From Pilatotrama ljubarskyi (Eukaryota; Basidiomycota; Agaricomycetes; Polyporales; Polyporaceae), in the NCBI GenBank assembly GCA_022385805.1, contig MU277675.1, forward strand, positions 629,568-693,567: a DNA stretch of 64,000 bases, written 5' to 3'. The translations under genes and the position numbers were made by a program. Shown here one piece after another: positions 39,550 through 50,089 of the stretch. The notes under the pieces are model-generated. The model searched no databases. It saw only the letters and a program-made list of their open reading frames with translations, and was not told the DNA's origin. The first letter of the stretch is position 1. Each line of letters begins with the position of its first letter.

Positions 39550-41637
39550 ATGCCCGCTCCTGTGAATACGCCGCCTCTCTTCCCGATACACTCGCCGGAA
39601 TCTCTGCTTGCCTTCCAGTTCTCGTCGTGGTATCCTCGATTTTCTGGACAGAGCATCAAATCCACCGTCATCCGGCCTCTCTCCGCCGATTTCCGCGAGT
39701 ATTTGGATTCGGACGGCGTATTCGTGCCAGAAGGCGCGGAAAACCTGTCAGTATGTCGCGGGTAGCCCTCTTGGCATTCTGATTGACACCGACATTTGCG
39801 TGCCAACAGGCCCGCCGAGACCACTCTATCCGACGATGAGGATGCTGAACAGGAAGAGGACGATGGCGACGAGCTTGCAAGGTTCGCGTTCCCGGAGCTG
39901 GATGCAAGAATCCGAGAAGTCATAGCGGATTATGGTGCCGTGTTTCCCAAGCTCAACTTCTCGTCTCCAAGAGTGAGTATAACGGGCTATGCTTTCCCTC
40001 CCTGTCTTGAGGGCATGTCTACGGGTGCCCTTGACAGCCGCGCTATATCAGCTCGTCGGAGGGGCCCCGTTTGGGACCATCTTTCGAGCGTCGCAAATAG
40101 GCCCGCACGACAAACATCCCCACATTCCCCATGTTCCATGGCCTTACGACGCTTTACCAGACTCTGGAATCGGTGCACTTTTGTCGTGCCGGCTTTCCCG
40201 GACATTTGGGGCGTGTCGGCTGACGTCAGGCACCCCTCGTTCGCGAGCATGTCAGCGGCGTTCTATGAGACCAAGTACGCCGAGAATGGCCCAATGTCAG
40301 GATGATGCAGCGCGCACTAGGATTGCCTGAGCGTGGACGGGTTCACGAGCGCGGAGTTTTGCCGCTGGTCTATACTGCTCCACATATGCTCGCGGTGCAA
40401 GGATCCAGTTCGGGATGTAACACCGCGTCTCCAGGCGTTGTTGGGAATCCGGACGTAACTCGGTGGGCCCTCGCGGTCTAAATCCGGGATCCAGGGATGT
40501 AACCCTCTGAGAATCCTCGAAGGTTCTGCTGCTCCCGACATTCACTACGTTCATACCGCGTAATTCACAACCATTCACGATACTGTCCGCTGTGGCGGCA
40601 GTCACCAGGGACAGGAATGACAATGAGCTGACGTGGATCAGCGCCGCTCACCGTTCTGTGTAGGATGCGGCATGGATGCTTCCAGCATCGTCTCCACTCA
40701 AGTGCACATCCCCCGCAGACGTCTACCTCCTTCTGAAATCCTCCGACTTCGTGCAACACGACCTGAACCCCGAGCTCGTGTTCGACGGATGCGAACCGGC
40801 ACATACGGCCGACGACCCTTCTAGTCCCTACGATCTCGAGCTTGTCCTTCGAAAGTGGTACCCCGTCGACCGCGCGAGAGAACTCCGGTGTTTTGTGCGA
40901 CAAGAAAACCTCATCGGTGGGTCCGCCGGCAGCATCCACGTTCGCTCACACCCTAACGGAGAACGCTACAGGTATATCCCAGCGCGACCCGAACTACTAC
41001 GACTTCTGGAACGAGCCGCAGACGCAGGAAAAGGTCGTCAACGCGGTCACCGACTTCTGGGAGAAGCACATCAAAGGCAAGTGGGAACAGACCCAAGGCG
41101 ACTGTACGTCCTCTCTTCTTTTCGCGCGCATTCTAGCCGCGCGTCTGGATCTTGGATACTGACCGGCGCACCTTCGCACACGTCCTTGTCCCCTTACACG
41201 CGCATCTCGCACTTCACACTTCCTTCATGCGAACGCCGCATCCCGGCGCGTTTCCCACCGGAACAGACACCTTCGACTTCCTGCTCACGCGTGATCTCTC
41301 ACGCGGACACATCGTCGACTTCAACCCGTACCTCCCGCGCACGGACCCGCTCCTCTTCACGTACGAGGAGCTGCACGACCGCTTGCTCGCGCGCACGGGT
41401 CCCCACGCAGACGTCGCAGAGTCGCGGCTGCCGGAGTTGCGCGTGGTGGACTCTCCGGCGCATCCGGCGGCGGTGCGTAACGCGCCAGTGCACCAACACA
41501 ATATGGTGCCGATCGAGGCGCTCGCGATGAGCAGTGGGCGGAATGTGAGCGAGTTCGCGAACGTCTGGCAGGAGGAGATCCGGAAGAGCATGGCGGAGCA
41601 GCGCGAGCACAGTGAGGAGGAGGATGTGGGCGCCTAG
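39550..41637 (+). CDS. CDC123: CDC123 (D123) family protein, eIF2 assembly factor
   Basis: Five exons (39550-39746, 39810-39972, 40664-40916, 40972-41103, 41267-41637) give 371 residues, close to yeast Cdc123 (360). Recognisable blocks are LLAFQFSSWYPRFSG, IRPLSADFREYLDSDGVFVP, an acidic stretch (SDDEDAEQEEDDGDE), VFPKLNFSSPRDAAWM, YLLLKSSDFVQHDL, LVLRKWYPV, ELRCFVRQENLIGISQRD, YYDFWNEPQTQEKV and YTFDFLLTRD ... VDFNPYLPRTDPLLF. By family it is an ATP-grasp-like chaperone that joins eIF2 gamma to alpha and so controls translation initiation. Intron 2 is 691 nt, about ten times the others. Confidence 0.94.
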
Positions 41638-41747
41638 AAGCCCCAACGCAGTTGAAGAGTCGCCTTGTTGAGGTTTGTTTGAATGTATCATAGACATGGT
41701 CCACGCCCGAGCATATTGTACAGTTGTAACGTCATTCGGCTCACCCG

Positions 41748-44051
41748 TCAGCACACCCTCACTTGCGCGACGCTCGGGTCATGGTCGCTCGCCCGTGCGC
41801 TCACCGACGGCGCCCAATTATTCACATGCACATGCTCGACCTTCACGCCCCGGCCCACGATGGCGTCCGAGACGAACAGATGGTCGAGCTGCTCGCTGTT
41901 CTGGTCGAACAGGTACGTGTAGCGCTCGATGAGCTCCACGCCCGCCGCCTCGTCGGCCTCGGTGAGCAGCCCTGCGAAGGGCGCGAAGACGGCGCGCGTC
42001 TGGACGTATTCGTTGCAGTCCCCGCCGACGATAACGTTTGCGTTGGGATCGAGCGCAAGCAGAGACTTGACGAAGGTCTATGTATGCGCGCCGGGGTCAA
42101 TTCAGTTCCACTTCCTGCAACAGATAGGGGCACTCACAGCGATGGTCTGCACCTGGCTGATACGCTGCTCAACCCCGCCGTTTACAGGCGGCCGGGCGTC
42201 GCCTTGGGTGGACGAGCCGTCGAGCTTCGCGGTAAGGTGCAGGTTGATGGTGAAGAAGCGCGCGCCGGAAGAGGTCTCCCAGGCCGCGACCAGCGGCTTG
42301 CGGCTCGCGTCCCACGCGGCGTTGGTCGGGTCGATGCGGCCGGGATTGAAACTACAGGAAACGAATGGTCAGAGCATGTCACAGGCGGGGAGGCAAGATA
42401 CAGGAGGTACGTGAGGGTGACTTTGCCGTCGGACCCGATGATGGACTCGGTTGCGTCGAGAGCACCTCCGGCAGGTGAGCCGGGAACGAGACTCAGCTTC
42501 GTTGCGTTGTACCTACGCCATCCACATAATATGAGCATGCTCACGCACAACACTCCTCCGAAACGGAACAACTGACAAGTACGCCGTGCGGATGTTGCCT
42601 CCCGGCTCACCACCGTCCTGGTCGTTCTCAGGAGCGATCTCCAGCGAAGCGTACGTCTTGGTCGTGTTCGCCGCGGTCGCGATGGCCGTAGCGAGCTTCG
42701 CGAGGGTGACGTTCGCGCTCACGGTGCCGTCGTCCGTCGACCCGGAGTTATCCTGTATCTCCTGCAGGAAGACGATGTCGGGCCCGTTAAGGAAGTTCGC
42801 AATGTGATTCGCGACGGTAGGCAGGTGCGCCGTACGGGGCGCGAGATTCTCGACCTGTTTTCGTCAGGAGTCAGGAAAAGGTCAGAAGGCTGGGTCGTTC
42901 AGAGGGGGCCGGATGAAGTGACATACGTTATAGTCTCCGATGGTGAGCGTACAAGCGTCCTTGCTGGGCTTGATGGTCGACGGCGGGATGTCGGGATCGG
43001 GAGTCGAGACAACAGTCGGCGCTGTCAAAGGCAGGATGTAGTAGGAGCCAAATCTGCGCAGCGTTATTGGTCAACACGACCAATGCGATCATATCTCCAG
43101 TGCAACTTACTGGTAGGCAATGATGCCAGTGATGTCCGAGAAGGTCTTGCCGAGCGAGACAGATGGATTCTTTGTGCCGTCGAGCGGAGAGCCGACAATG
43201 ACGACCTCGGGATTCGCATCCGGCGGTCCATCTCCTATAAAGCGCGTTCAAGTCATTATATGCTCTTCTCGTCGAAGCCTGGCCGCGATGTGCCCCACCA
43301 ATTGTCCGGATAGTCAGACCGCCCCGGTGGTTCTTCCCCGTAACAGTCCAATCACCATGCACCCAAAACTCTCCAAAGTCGTTCTCGAAGTCGAGCGCGA
43401 CCGGTTGGGGCACCGTCACAAGCTGGCCCTCGAGGCTGGCCCAGAAATCCATCCCGAAGTCATCCGGTTGTAGGGTTGCATTCACTGCGTCCACCAAACT
43501 CTGATTGTTCGGCACCGAGAGCCATCCATCAGGGCCGGCATCGAGTGCGCTTAGCCTCAGCCGAGGAGGGCTGCGGTCGCGTCCGAGGACGAGCGGAGCG
43601 ACGGTGTGGTTGGAAGAGAGAATGATGATGTTCTTCGGGGAGTCGATCTCGGTCGCGAAGAGGTTGTTCGGGGATCCGCTCGAGCCGAACTCGGACACGA
43701 CTCCGGAGAGGGAGACGAGGTCCCCGACCGAGACTGATCCAAGTACCGTCTTGGAGGTAGAAAAGATGCTTAGGCCGTTGGAGACACGAGCATCTTCCAC
43801 GGGAGGGCCCTGAATCCAAAAGCCGGACGATGACTGAAATGCAGGGTGTGGTCAGACAATTGCTGCACGCAGTCAACTGGTGTGGACGGACGTACCTTTG
43901 CGGTAACCACGCCTGTGAGGTTGTTCACGGCCTGCCCTCTTAGTGGGGAAAGGAATGCAGGGCCCTGTATGTCAGTCACGCTCACTGCGCGGGTCAGCAC
44001 CGTGTGCAGCGTCAGTGCTACCGCGACCTTGATCCAACTTCGGTCGAACAT
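41748..44051 (-). CDS. Secreted endonuclease/exonuclease/phosphatase-family nuclease
   Basis: Eight exons (43896-44051, 43299-43833, 43111-43234, 42927-43053, 42577-42854, 42402-42512, 42138-42351, 41748-42077) give 624 residues. A signal peptide (VAVALTLHTVLTRAVS) starts the protein. The N-terminal half contains beta-rich FLSPLRGQAVNNLTGVVT, FWIQGPP and GDLVSLSGVVSEFG, as in the OB-like domain in front of many extracellular nucleases. The C-terminal half is the EEP domain, with YNVENLAP (Asn), DIVFLQEIQDN (catalytic Glu), FTINLHLTAK (His), VGGDCNEY (Asp/Asn), LDHLFVSD and ASDHDPSV (final His). The metal-ligand and catalytic residues are therefore present. By family it hydrolyses nucleic acid or another phosphodiester outside the cell; which one is not shown. 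The gene is divergent from the DUF952 gene. Confidence 0.9.
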
Positions 44052-44699
44052 GATGGTGGTTCTGGTCAGAGCGAAGCACCTCGATGGTGTTCATGGCGGG
44101 CAGATCTTTTAAAGGCCTAGTGGAGACACTTTAGGCACTGATGAGAACGTGCGTGTCACCGGCGAGAAGATAGCTGCACAATGCCCATGTGGACACCGCC
44201 CATCGCAGGCTGCCGCCTTTCGTCGGGCATTCGCACGCACCGTCAAATGCTCCAGAGATCCGCATGGTACCTCAAAGGGAGCATCGCGCTCAACAAGGAC
44301 AACAGAGGACGTGCGCAGTCCTACTTGTTGACTCAGGGAGGAGCTAACTTGCACTGCACTGCTACGGCAGTCCGGCCGTCCCATCCTGGTACTGGACTGT
44401 CTCAGAGCAGAAAGCAGGTCCGGATCCAGCCCCGGCCAAAAGGATTAGACCCTGGGAAGTCATCTCCGAAAAACAAGGCGAGGGAGCGTCGTGCCGCTCC
44501 CATTCGTAGAGGTTTCTCACCGTGGGTGTGGATGAACGTGGGGGTGCTGAACAACCTCGGCCGATTCAAAGGCAGGCGCGGGAGGGCGCCCACAAGTCTC
44601 GATCGATCGAACGTTCAAAGCGACCTCCGCCATACCACTCGTCCTCGAACCTCTTATACTGCGCTATACAGCACATCAACGGACAGCTGGAGGAACACA
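44052..44699. other. Divergent upstream region of the nuclease and DUF952 genes
   Basis: The 648 bases between the two start codons hold both promoters. On the minus strand a TTTAAAA-type element lies about 60 bases before the nuclease start. An open frame runs into the DUF952 start on the plus strand but shows no protein-like features, so I chose the internal ATG. Confidence 0.45.
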
Positions 44700-45125
44700 A
44701 TGAGCTCTACTACATCAGGACCGACTTACCCTCTACCGCGCTATGTGTACAAGATCTTGCCCTCGCCCCCACCTAGCCCGATCCCTGAAGAGCTCCCTCT
44801 GAGCGACCTTGACCGCAGAGACGGCTTCATCCACCTCTCCACCGCAGCACAGGTGCCCTTCACTGCATCGCTGTTCTTCGACCACCACACGTCACTATCG
44901 CTGCTCAAGGTCGACGCGCGCAAGACACTCGAACAGGGCGGTGTCTATCGTTGGGTCGAGAACCTGCCTGGATGTCCGCACCTGTACGCCTCGCGCGACG
45001 GCGAATGGATCAACTTGGGAAGTGTAAACGTGCTGGACTGCAAGGAGGTCAGGCGTGATGAGGAACAGGATTGGAAGGAGGTCTTCAAGAGGCTCAGCGA
45101 TGAGGGGTGGCTGGTCGATGAGTAG
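44700..45125 (+). CDS. DUF952-family protein
   Basis: A single exon encodes 141 residues. The family pattern is clear: RYVYKILP at the start, then LPLSDLDRRDGFIHLSTAAQ, FFDHHTSLSLLKVDA and HLYASRDGEWINLGSVN. DUF952 proteins are small, mostly bacterial in annotation and also found in fungi. Their structures have been grouped with ADP-ribosyltransferase-like folds, as I recall, but no activity is established. The start was chosen at 44700 because the upstream in-frame sequence is not protein-like. No introns, unlike its neighbours. Confidence 0.85.
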   Translation: MSSTTSGPTYPLPRYVYKILPSPPPSPIPEELPLSDLDRRDGFIHLSTAAQVPFTASLFFDHHTSLSLLKVDARKTLEQGGVYRWVENLPGCPHLYASRDGEWINLGSVNVLDCKEVRRDEEQDWKEVFKRLSDEGWLVDE

Positions 45126-45364
45126 GCGGAGTCCTAGGCCTGCTGTGAGTGCCGAAGATGAGAGCCTCGAAGAAAACTGAAGCTGCCTCCAGATCCGTGC
45201 CGATGATGGAGAAGAGGAGAAGATGTAAGACATGTACAATACTCTAGATCATGATGCATGATGTCTCTGTCGATGCGGCTGTGTTACAGAGCATGAAGTA
45301 GCCGGTGGATATCTAGTCCAGGACTCGGATCTCTGGGGGTCGAGGGCATGGTGGCAAAAAGCAA

Positions 45365-45447
45365 CTCTCTGTCGGGGAGTCGAACCCCGCTTTCGCGCGG
45401 TCATTACACATGACAGGCGCGTGTACTAACCGATATACTAACAGAGA
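45365..45447 (-). tRNA. tRNA-Asp (anticodon GTC) with an 11-nt intron
   Basis: On the minus strand the acceptor stem TCTCTGT pairs with ACAGAGA (7 bp). The D arm reads GTATATCGGTTAGTAC, and the anticodon stem is CGCGC/GCGCG. The T arm is CGGGG-TTCGACT-CCCCG, and the discriminator is G. The anticodon GTC sits at 45412-45414. Between stem halves there are 18 bases, 7 for the loop and 11 for an intron placed one base after the anticodon (45400-45410). Mature length is 72. The folding is complete and canonical. Confidence 0.93.
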
Positions 45448-45797
45448 CTTGTTTGCTCGCTTTTTAAAACATATATAATAGTCCTACACTAGTACATGTC
45501 TCAGAATCAGACGTCGAGGTCTTATGAAGGATCGGACATCCCCGATCGCAACGGACACTGTCACACTGGTCAAGTCGGACTCTCTTCTCTTGCCGCTCAC
45601 AACTCTGCCGATCGTCGAGCGCCGTGGCTTGGGGATTATACAGGCATCGTATGTGCCCTGTGTACCTTTGACCGAGTCGAAGATGAAATAACATGTACCC
45701 GTTAAGTAGGTGGCGGCGACTGCGAACGCGCGAACAGGCGGTCCAGTCGAGTGGATTGCTCCCCCGATACTCCCACAGGCTCTCACTCACATCGACC
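45448..45797. other. Spacer between tRNA-Asp and the BTB gene
   Basis: AT-rich sequence follows the tRNA 5' side (TATATAA near 45472-45478 on the plus strand). The rest is the presumed promoter of the BTB gene. No gene is supported. Confidence 0.45.
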
Positions 45798-47086
45798 ATG
45801 ACCTCTCTGGATTCTAACAAACATCCGGTGTTCTGGTTCTCCGACGGCTCTCTGGTTCTTCGCGCTCAGTCGTCGCTCTTTCGCGTCCATATATCTCAGC
45901 TGTGCCGCAAGTCGACGTTCTTCCGCGATCTCTTCTCTCTGCCACAGCCTGCTCACCCGGCCGAGACTGAGGGTGAACGTATGGAGGGATGTCCAGTCCT
46001 TGACCTGCACGATACGCCTGAGGATGTCGCGAACATGGTGAAGGTGATATATGACGGTCCGTACGTGTACACTCATAGTCAGAATCCTGTGCTTGGTGCC
46101 CTATCTGCCTGTATTGTGCCAATCGAGGGCCGTGGCTTCCATGCCCAGCATCGGAGTGATTACGCGGGCAGTCTGCTTGGAGTTGGCGATCTTATGCAAC
46201 GTGTTGCCAAGCTAACGGTGGCCGCTCGCTTTAGGCACTTCACCAATAACGACCGGGACGACTTTGTGGCCGTTTCGGGGTTTCTCCGCATGGCCAGCAA
46301 GTACCTCATGGAGGAAGCCATCCGTATGAAGGCCTTAGAGCACCTCCGTCTGGCTTGGCCTTCGACTCTGAAAGGCTGGGACGCGCGCGAGGACGTTGCT
46401 CGAGCTCACGAGCTGGAGACCGGCCTGCTGAGGGGGCACAGGTTTCCGAGCCCCATTGTACGCAATCATACCGCACATCAGTCTAACCGAATCCTTTGCT
46501 CATACCTCTGCAGGCCGTGATAAATCTGGCGCGCGAGATTGGGGCCGACGACCTACTACCGGCTGCATTTTACGACCTCTCACGATACAGTTACGCACAG
46601 ATATACGAACCCCACCCCGGAGACCCTCTCCATCCCGATTCATCCCCCTCCGGTTCCTCCCTCTCGCACGCCCTCTCCCCTGCGGACATGCAACGGCTCG
46701 CGCTCGGCAAAGAGACCGCCCAGCACGCCATCACCGCGCTCATCCAGAACATGGAATACGCCTCGCCGGAGCCGCAACGGCAGCACCCACGCATCCACCG
46801 GCATTCGCGCTCGCGCTCGGCGACGAGAAGCGCGACGTTGTGCGTTACGCCCGCGGCGTGCCGCAAGGACCTGTGTGAGCTGGTCGAGCTCGCGAAGCAG
46901 CACTATCTGATGGACCGCGAGCGGGGGTGTGCGGATCCGCTGTACGTCGCGGAGGAGCTCGGCCAGCTGAAGAGCGCGGAGTTCTCGGACTGTGCGGCGT
47001 GTGCGACGGATCTGGAGGCGTGGGCGGCGAGGGAGCGGGAGCGGCTTTGGAAGGCCATACCGGACTGGTTCAGGCTGCGGCGATGA
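45798..47086 (+). CDS. BTB/POZ-domain protein
   Basis: Three exons (45798-46060, 46235-46457, 46514-47086) give 352 residues. The BTB fold is visible in the first 100: FWFSDGSLVLRAQSSLFRVH, SQLCRKSTFFRDLFSLP, CPVLDLHDTPEDVANMVKVI, then after intron 1 FVAVSGFLRMASKYLMEEAI, typical of agaricomycete BTB proteins. The C-terminal part has VINLAREIGADDLLPAAFYD and a Cys-containing block (CRKDLCELVELAK, FSDCAACATDLEAW) but no kelch, MATH or zinc-finger domain that I recognise. BTB domains mediate protein pairing, often as adaptors for cullin-3 ubiquitin ligases. The target is unknown. Such genes are heavily expanded in mushroom fungi. Confidence 0.87.
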
Positions 47087-48403
47087 GAGCTTATATCTTG
47101 AACGTCCACTCGTGGGGGCGGTGCTCGGAAGGCTCGGATATTCCAGTATGGCGCGCCGTGTAGGATTGGTGTAGATCTTGTACCATGCACATGTACGCGT
47201 GTTATGTATGTATTCAACAACTGGTTCTGCTGTCTATTTGAGGCTATCAAACGAGTCCGCTGGGCACCCTCAGTTGTCCGAACTGTAGGAGTTCCTGCGC
47301 GGCTTGCAACGTGCGGTGACTAGGTATGCGTCGGTGCGTAACACACGTAGGCGCCCGTGCCCGTGCAGTTAGTAGTAAGTAAGTACTCTTGGAAGTTGAT
47401 CATCATCCCTATCATCCTGTCAGACTACTGTATGAGCCCCATAACCATCCCCGCAGCACTACCAGGCTGACCTTTCTCTCTGTTTTTTAGGTCATTTGGT
47501 AGCCAGCCAAGTACTAGTGTGGATAGAGCATCTAACTCACCGCCGCCTGCCAGCCTCCCCGTCACACACTAGCCATCTGAACCTCGGCTAGACGGGTCTC
47601 GCGTTGCACAAAGCTCGACTGCGTAAGGGAAACCCTTGACGTGTCTACTATTGGGCATATCCAGATTCGTGTTCTATGTGAGACTCGAACTAGCTGGGCA
47701 TACGTGCACGACCGCGACACGTCCATCTGTCGCTGGTCGACTGCTGCAAGATTGAAGCACCACATCGAGCGGCCGCAACCCAGTGTGGTGCCTGAACTCA
47801 AGTCTGGTGCGCCCTCGAACGCGGGAAGCTCGGGCATCGACATCGATGAAGTTGCGGAGGCATCGTGCGAGCTCATCAACGACCCCCATGTCCAAAACTC
47901 ACTCAAAGCTCCTACTGCCAGTGGAGGTGAGTAACTCTCACTTGTCAGCGTTGTATAAGCAGAACATCATCAAGTCGAAAGTCAAGCTGCTGTACACTGT
48001 CGCTCCCTTTTCCTGAACGGGTGGATGTGCGTGGCATCAACCGCAACGCTAACATTGACGGACGGGTTCGCTTGCGGCTATTTCCATAAGGCAAGACTCG
48101 AACAAGCTCTGCACGATTACTCAGACCGCTCCGAGTTCGTTCCACCGTCGGCCCACCCTGAACGTCCAGCCTCGCGGGGCTCGTTATTAATGGTAGTGCG
48201 CCTCACTAATCGTCCGCTCAGGACGCGAATGACAGGCTTCTATCAGGAGAAGGACGCGTCACGAGGCGCCTTGCCGCTCAAGAACATTGACGTGCGCCCG
48301 CAGAGAAGTCCAGCAGAGATCCGTTATAAACGCATCTTATGCGTCTTGGGAACCTTCGCGCTCAAGGCCTCAAACCTCGGTCACTCGGTGGCAAGTCCCA
48401 AGT
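47087..48403. other. Gene-free stretch before the seven-TM pair
   Basis: About 1.3 kb with only short open frames on both strands. I looked for tRNA-like folds near 47670 and 48090, where a GTTCGAGTC-like box occurs on the minus strand, and found none. The end is the promoter of the next gene. Confidence 0.45.
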
Positions 48404-49782
48404 ATGCCGTTCTCTGCAGCAGAGGTGAGTCGCTTTTTCCCTCCTGGCAGACTGTCGAGCCTATGCTCACTCCGAACTACGTAGTCGAAGCTGGTTTCGA
48501 TCTTCGTCCAGTCCATCCTGTATGGTCTGTGCCAGCCTTGACGAGGGGCGAAGGTTGGAACTCACCATTGACGCAGGCATCTTCGTGACCCTCTTCTTCA
48601 ACACGGCCACTGCGCTGCTATGGAAGCGTCCGGTGGGGCAGCCGCTACGCTCTGATATGCTTGGGGTTCTCGTACTGATGTTCGGGGTCGCAACCATAGT
48701 GAGTGAGACTAGTCTGCTCTGATTCCGTGCGTGTGCCTTCACGGGACGCTCAAGCTCCATCGTCTATCAGCACGTCGCGACCAACTTCTCGCGGATCATA
48801 CTCGCGTTCATCGTCCACACAGACGCGCCGGGAGGCCCAGCCGCGTTCTTCAACGAGCTCTCCAACTTCACGCAGATGTTCGGCAGCACTTTGTACGTCC
48901 TGCAGACTCTACTCGGGGATGCGATGGTGGTGCGGTGTCTCCCCAACTTGCGATCGCCGGTTGAAGGAAGTTCACGTTCACCTATGTCTAGCTCTATCGA
49001 TGCTATCTCGTTTGGGAGCGGCGCTTCATAGTCGTGGCTTTCCCCTGCATACTCCTCTTGGGCAGCACTGGTGCGTCGAGATCCGGCCGTGCTCGCATGC
49101 TGCATACAGCGACTGATTCATGTACGCAGCGACCGGGATCGGTATTCTGTATGCGTTCGACAAAGTCGTCCCTCAGGCGTCCATCTTCGTCGTGCAACTC
49201 GGCCACTGGATAACTGCCTTCTTCTCCATGACCTTCGCCACCAACGCCATCTGTACCGGTACGCGTCACCGGGAATCGTTCCCTTTTATGACTCTGAGTA
49301 GCGTGGCTGTTGAATTGACGCGCTCTCGATTGCAGCACTGGTCGCTTACCGCATCTGGGCCATCAATCGCGCGCATCTGTCTTTCAGGCATCGTCGGCTC
49401 AGGCCCGTGATGGTCCTCATCGTCGAGTCCGGCGCGATATACTCGGCGACGCTCCTCGCGCTCCTCATCCTCTACAACGTCGACTCCTGGTTCCAGTACG
49501 TCATCCTCGACGCCGTCTCGCCCATCGTCGTGAGTACCTTACCCTCTCCCCTCCCGACTCCCGCGACTGACTGCGTTTGGGGGCGTTCACACCTTGCAGG
49601 GCATTGTGTTCTCGGTGATCATGTTGCGCATCGCGACCGGCATGTCGAACGTCGAGGGCGAGACTGCCCTCGCCCTGGTGGAGCCGGCCGGTGTAGCGAG
49701 CGGGATCCAGCTGTCGCGCATGTCGTCGCGCATGTCGTCGCGCGCGGATAGGAAAGACTCGGCGGCGGATGAGAGCGTTTGA
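48404..49782 (+). CDS. Seven-transmembrane protein, paralogue A
   Basis: Eight exons (48404-48424, 48485-48524, 48577-48698, 48771-48929, 48992-49070, 49130-49258, 49336-49529, 49600-49782) give 308 residues. The first exon is only 21 nt (MPFSAAE). Seven hydrophobic segments are visible: SIFVQSILYGIFVTLFF, MLGVLVLMFGVATIHVA, FGSTLYVLQTLLGDAMV, FIVVAFPCILLLGSTA, HWITAFFSMTFATNAIC, VMVLIVESGAIYSATLLALL and FQYVILDAVSPIVGIVFSVI. A short Ser/Arg-rich tail (SRMSSRMSSRADRKDS) ends it. The family is common in agaricomycetes and resembles orphan receptors, with no known function. It faces paralogue B tail-to-tail and shares its splice phases. Confidence 0.85.
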
Positions 49783-50089
49783 CGAGACTTCTCTCGGCCA
49801 TGACATCCGTATAACGAAACCTACAAGCAATAGATATGCATTCAGTCGTCACCGCTGACGGTCGTGCTCGCGCCCGCCCAAGCCTCCATGTTCCAATAGA
49901 TATGCATTCAGTCGTCACCGCTGACGGTCGTGCTCGCGCCCACCCAAGCCTCCATGTTCCAATATCATCATAGTACAGTAGTTCCGATGTGGGGGCGTGC
50001 CAGCTGCAGTGGCCGTACATACAATCGCTCTCGATACTTCCGATCCCACTCCTCTGCGCTGCGCATGAGAAAGAAGCAGAAAGGCCAAC
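49783..50089. other. Shared 3' region between the convergent seven-TM genes
   Basis: The 307 bases between the two stop codons include a 66-bp tandem repeat. No gene is supported. Both transcripts must end inside or near it, so their 3' ends may overlap. Confidence 0.5.
49828..49959 (+). repeat. 66-bp tandem repeat, two near-identical copies
   Basis: The unit beginning CAATAGATATGCATTCAG and ending CCTCCATGTTC occurs at 49828-49893 and 49894-49959. I see one difference, CGCCCGCCC versus CGCCCACCC. Such near identity implies a recent duplication. Confidence 0.92.

Noticed and set aside
47660..48110. Possible tRNA genes with GTTCGAGTC-like boxes on the minus strand
   Set aside because: Neither site has a pairing T stem, acceptor stem or D arm.
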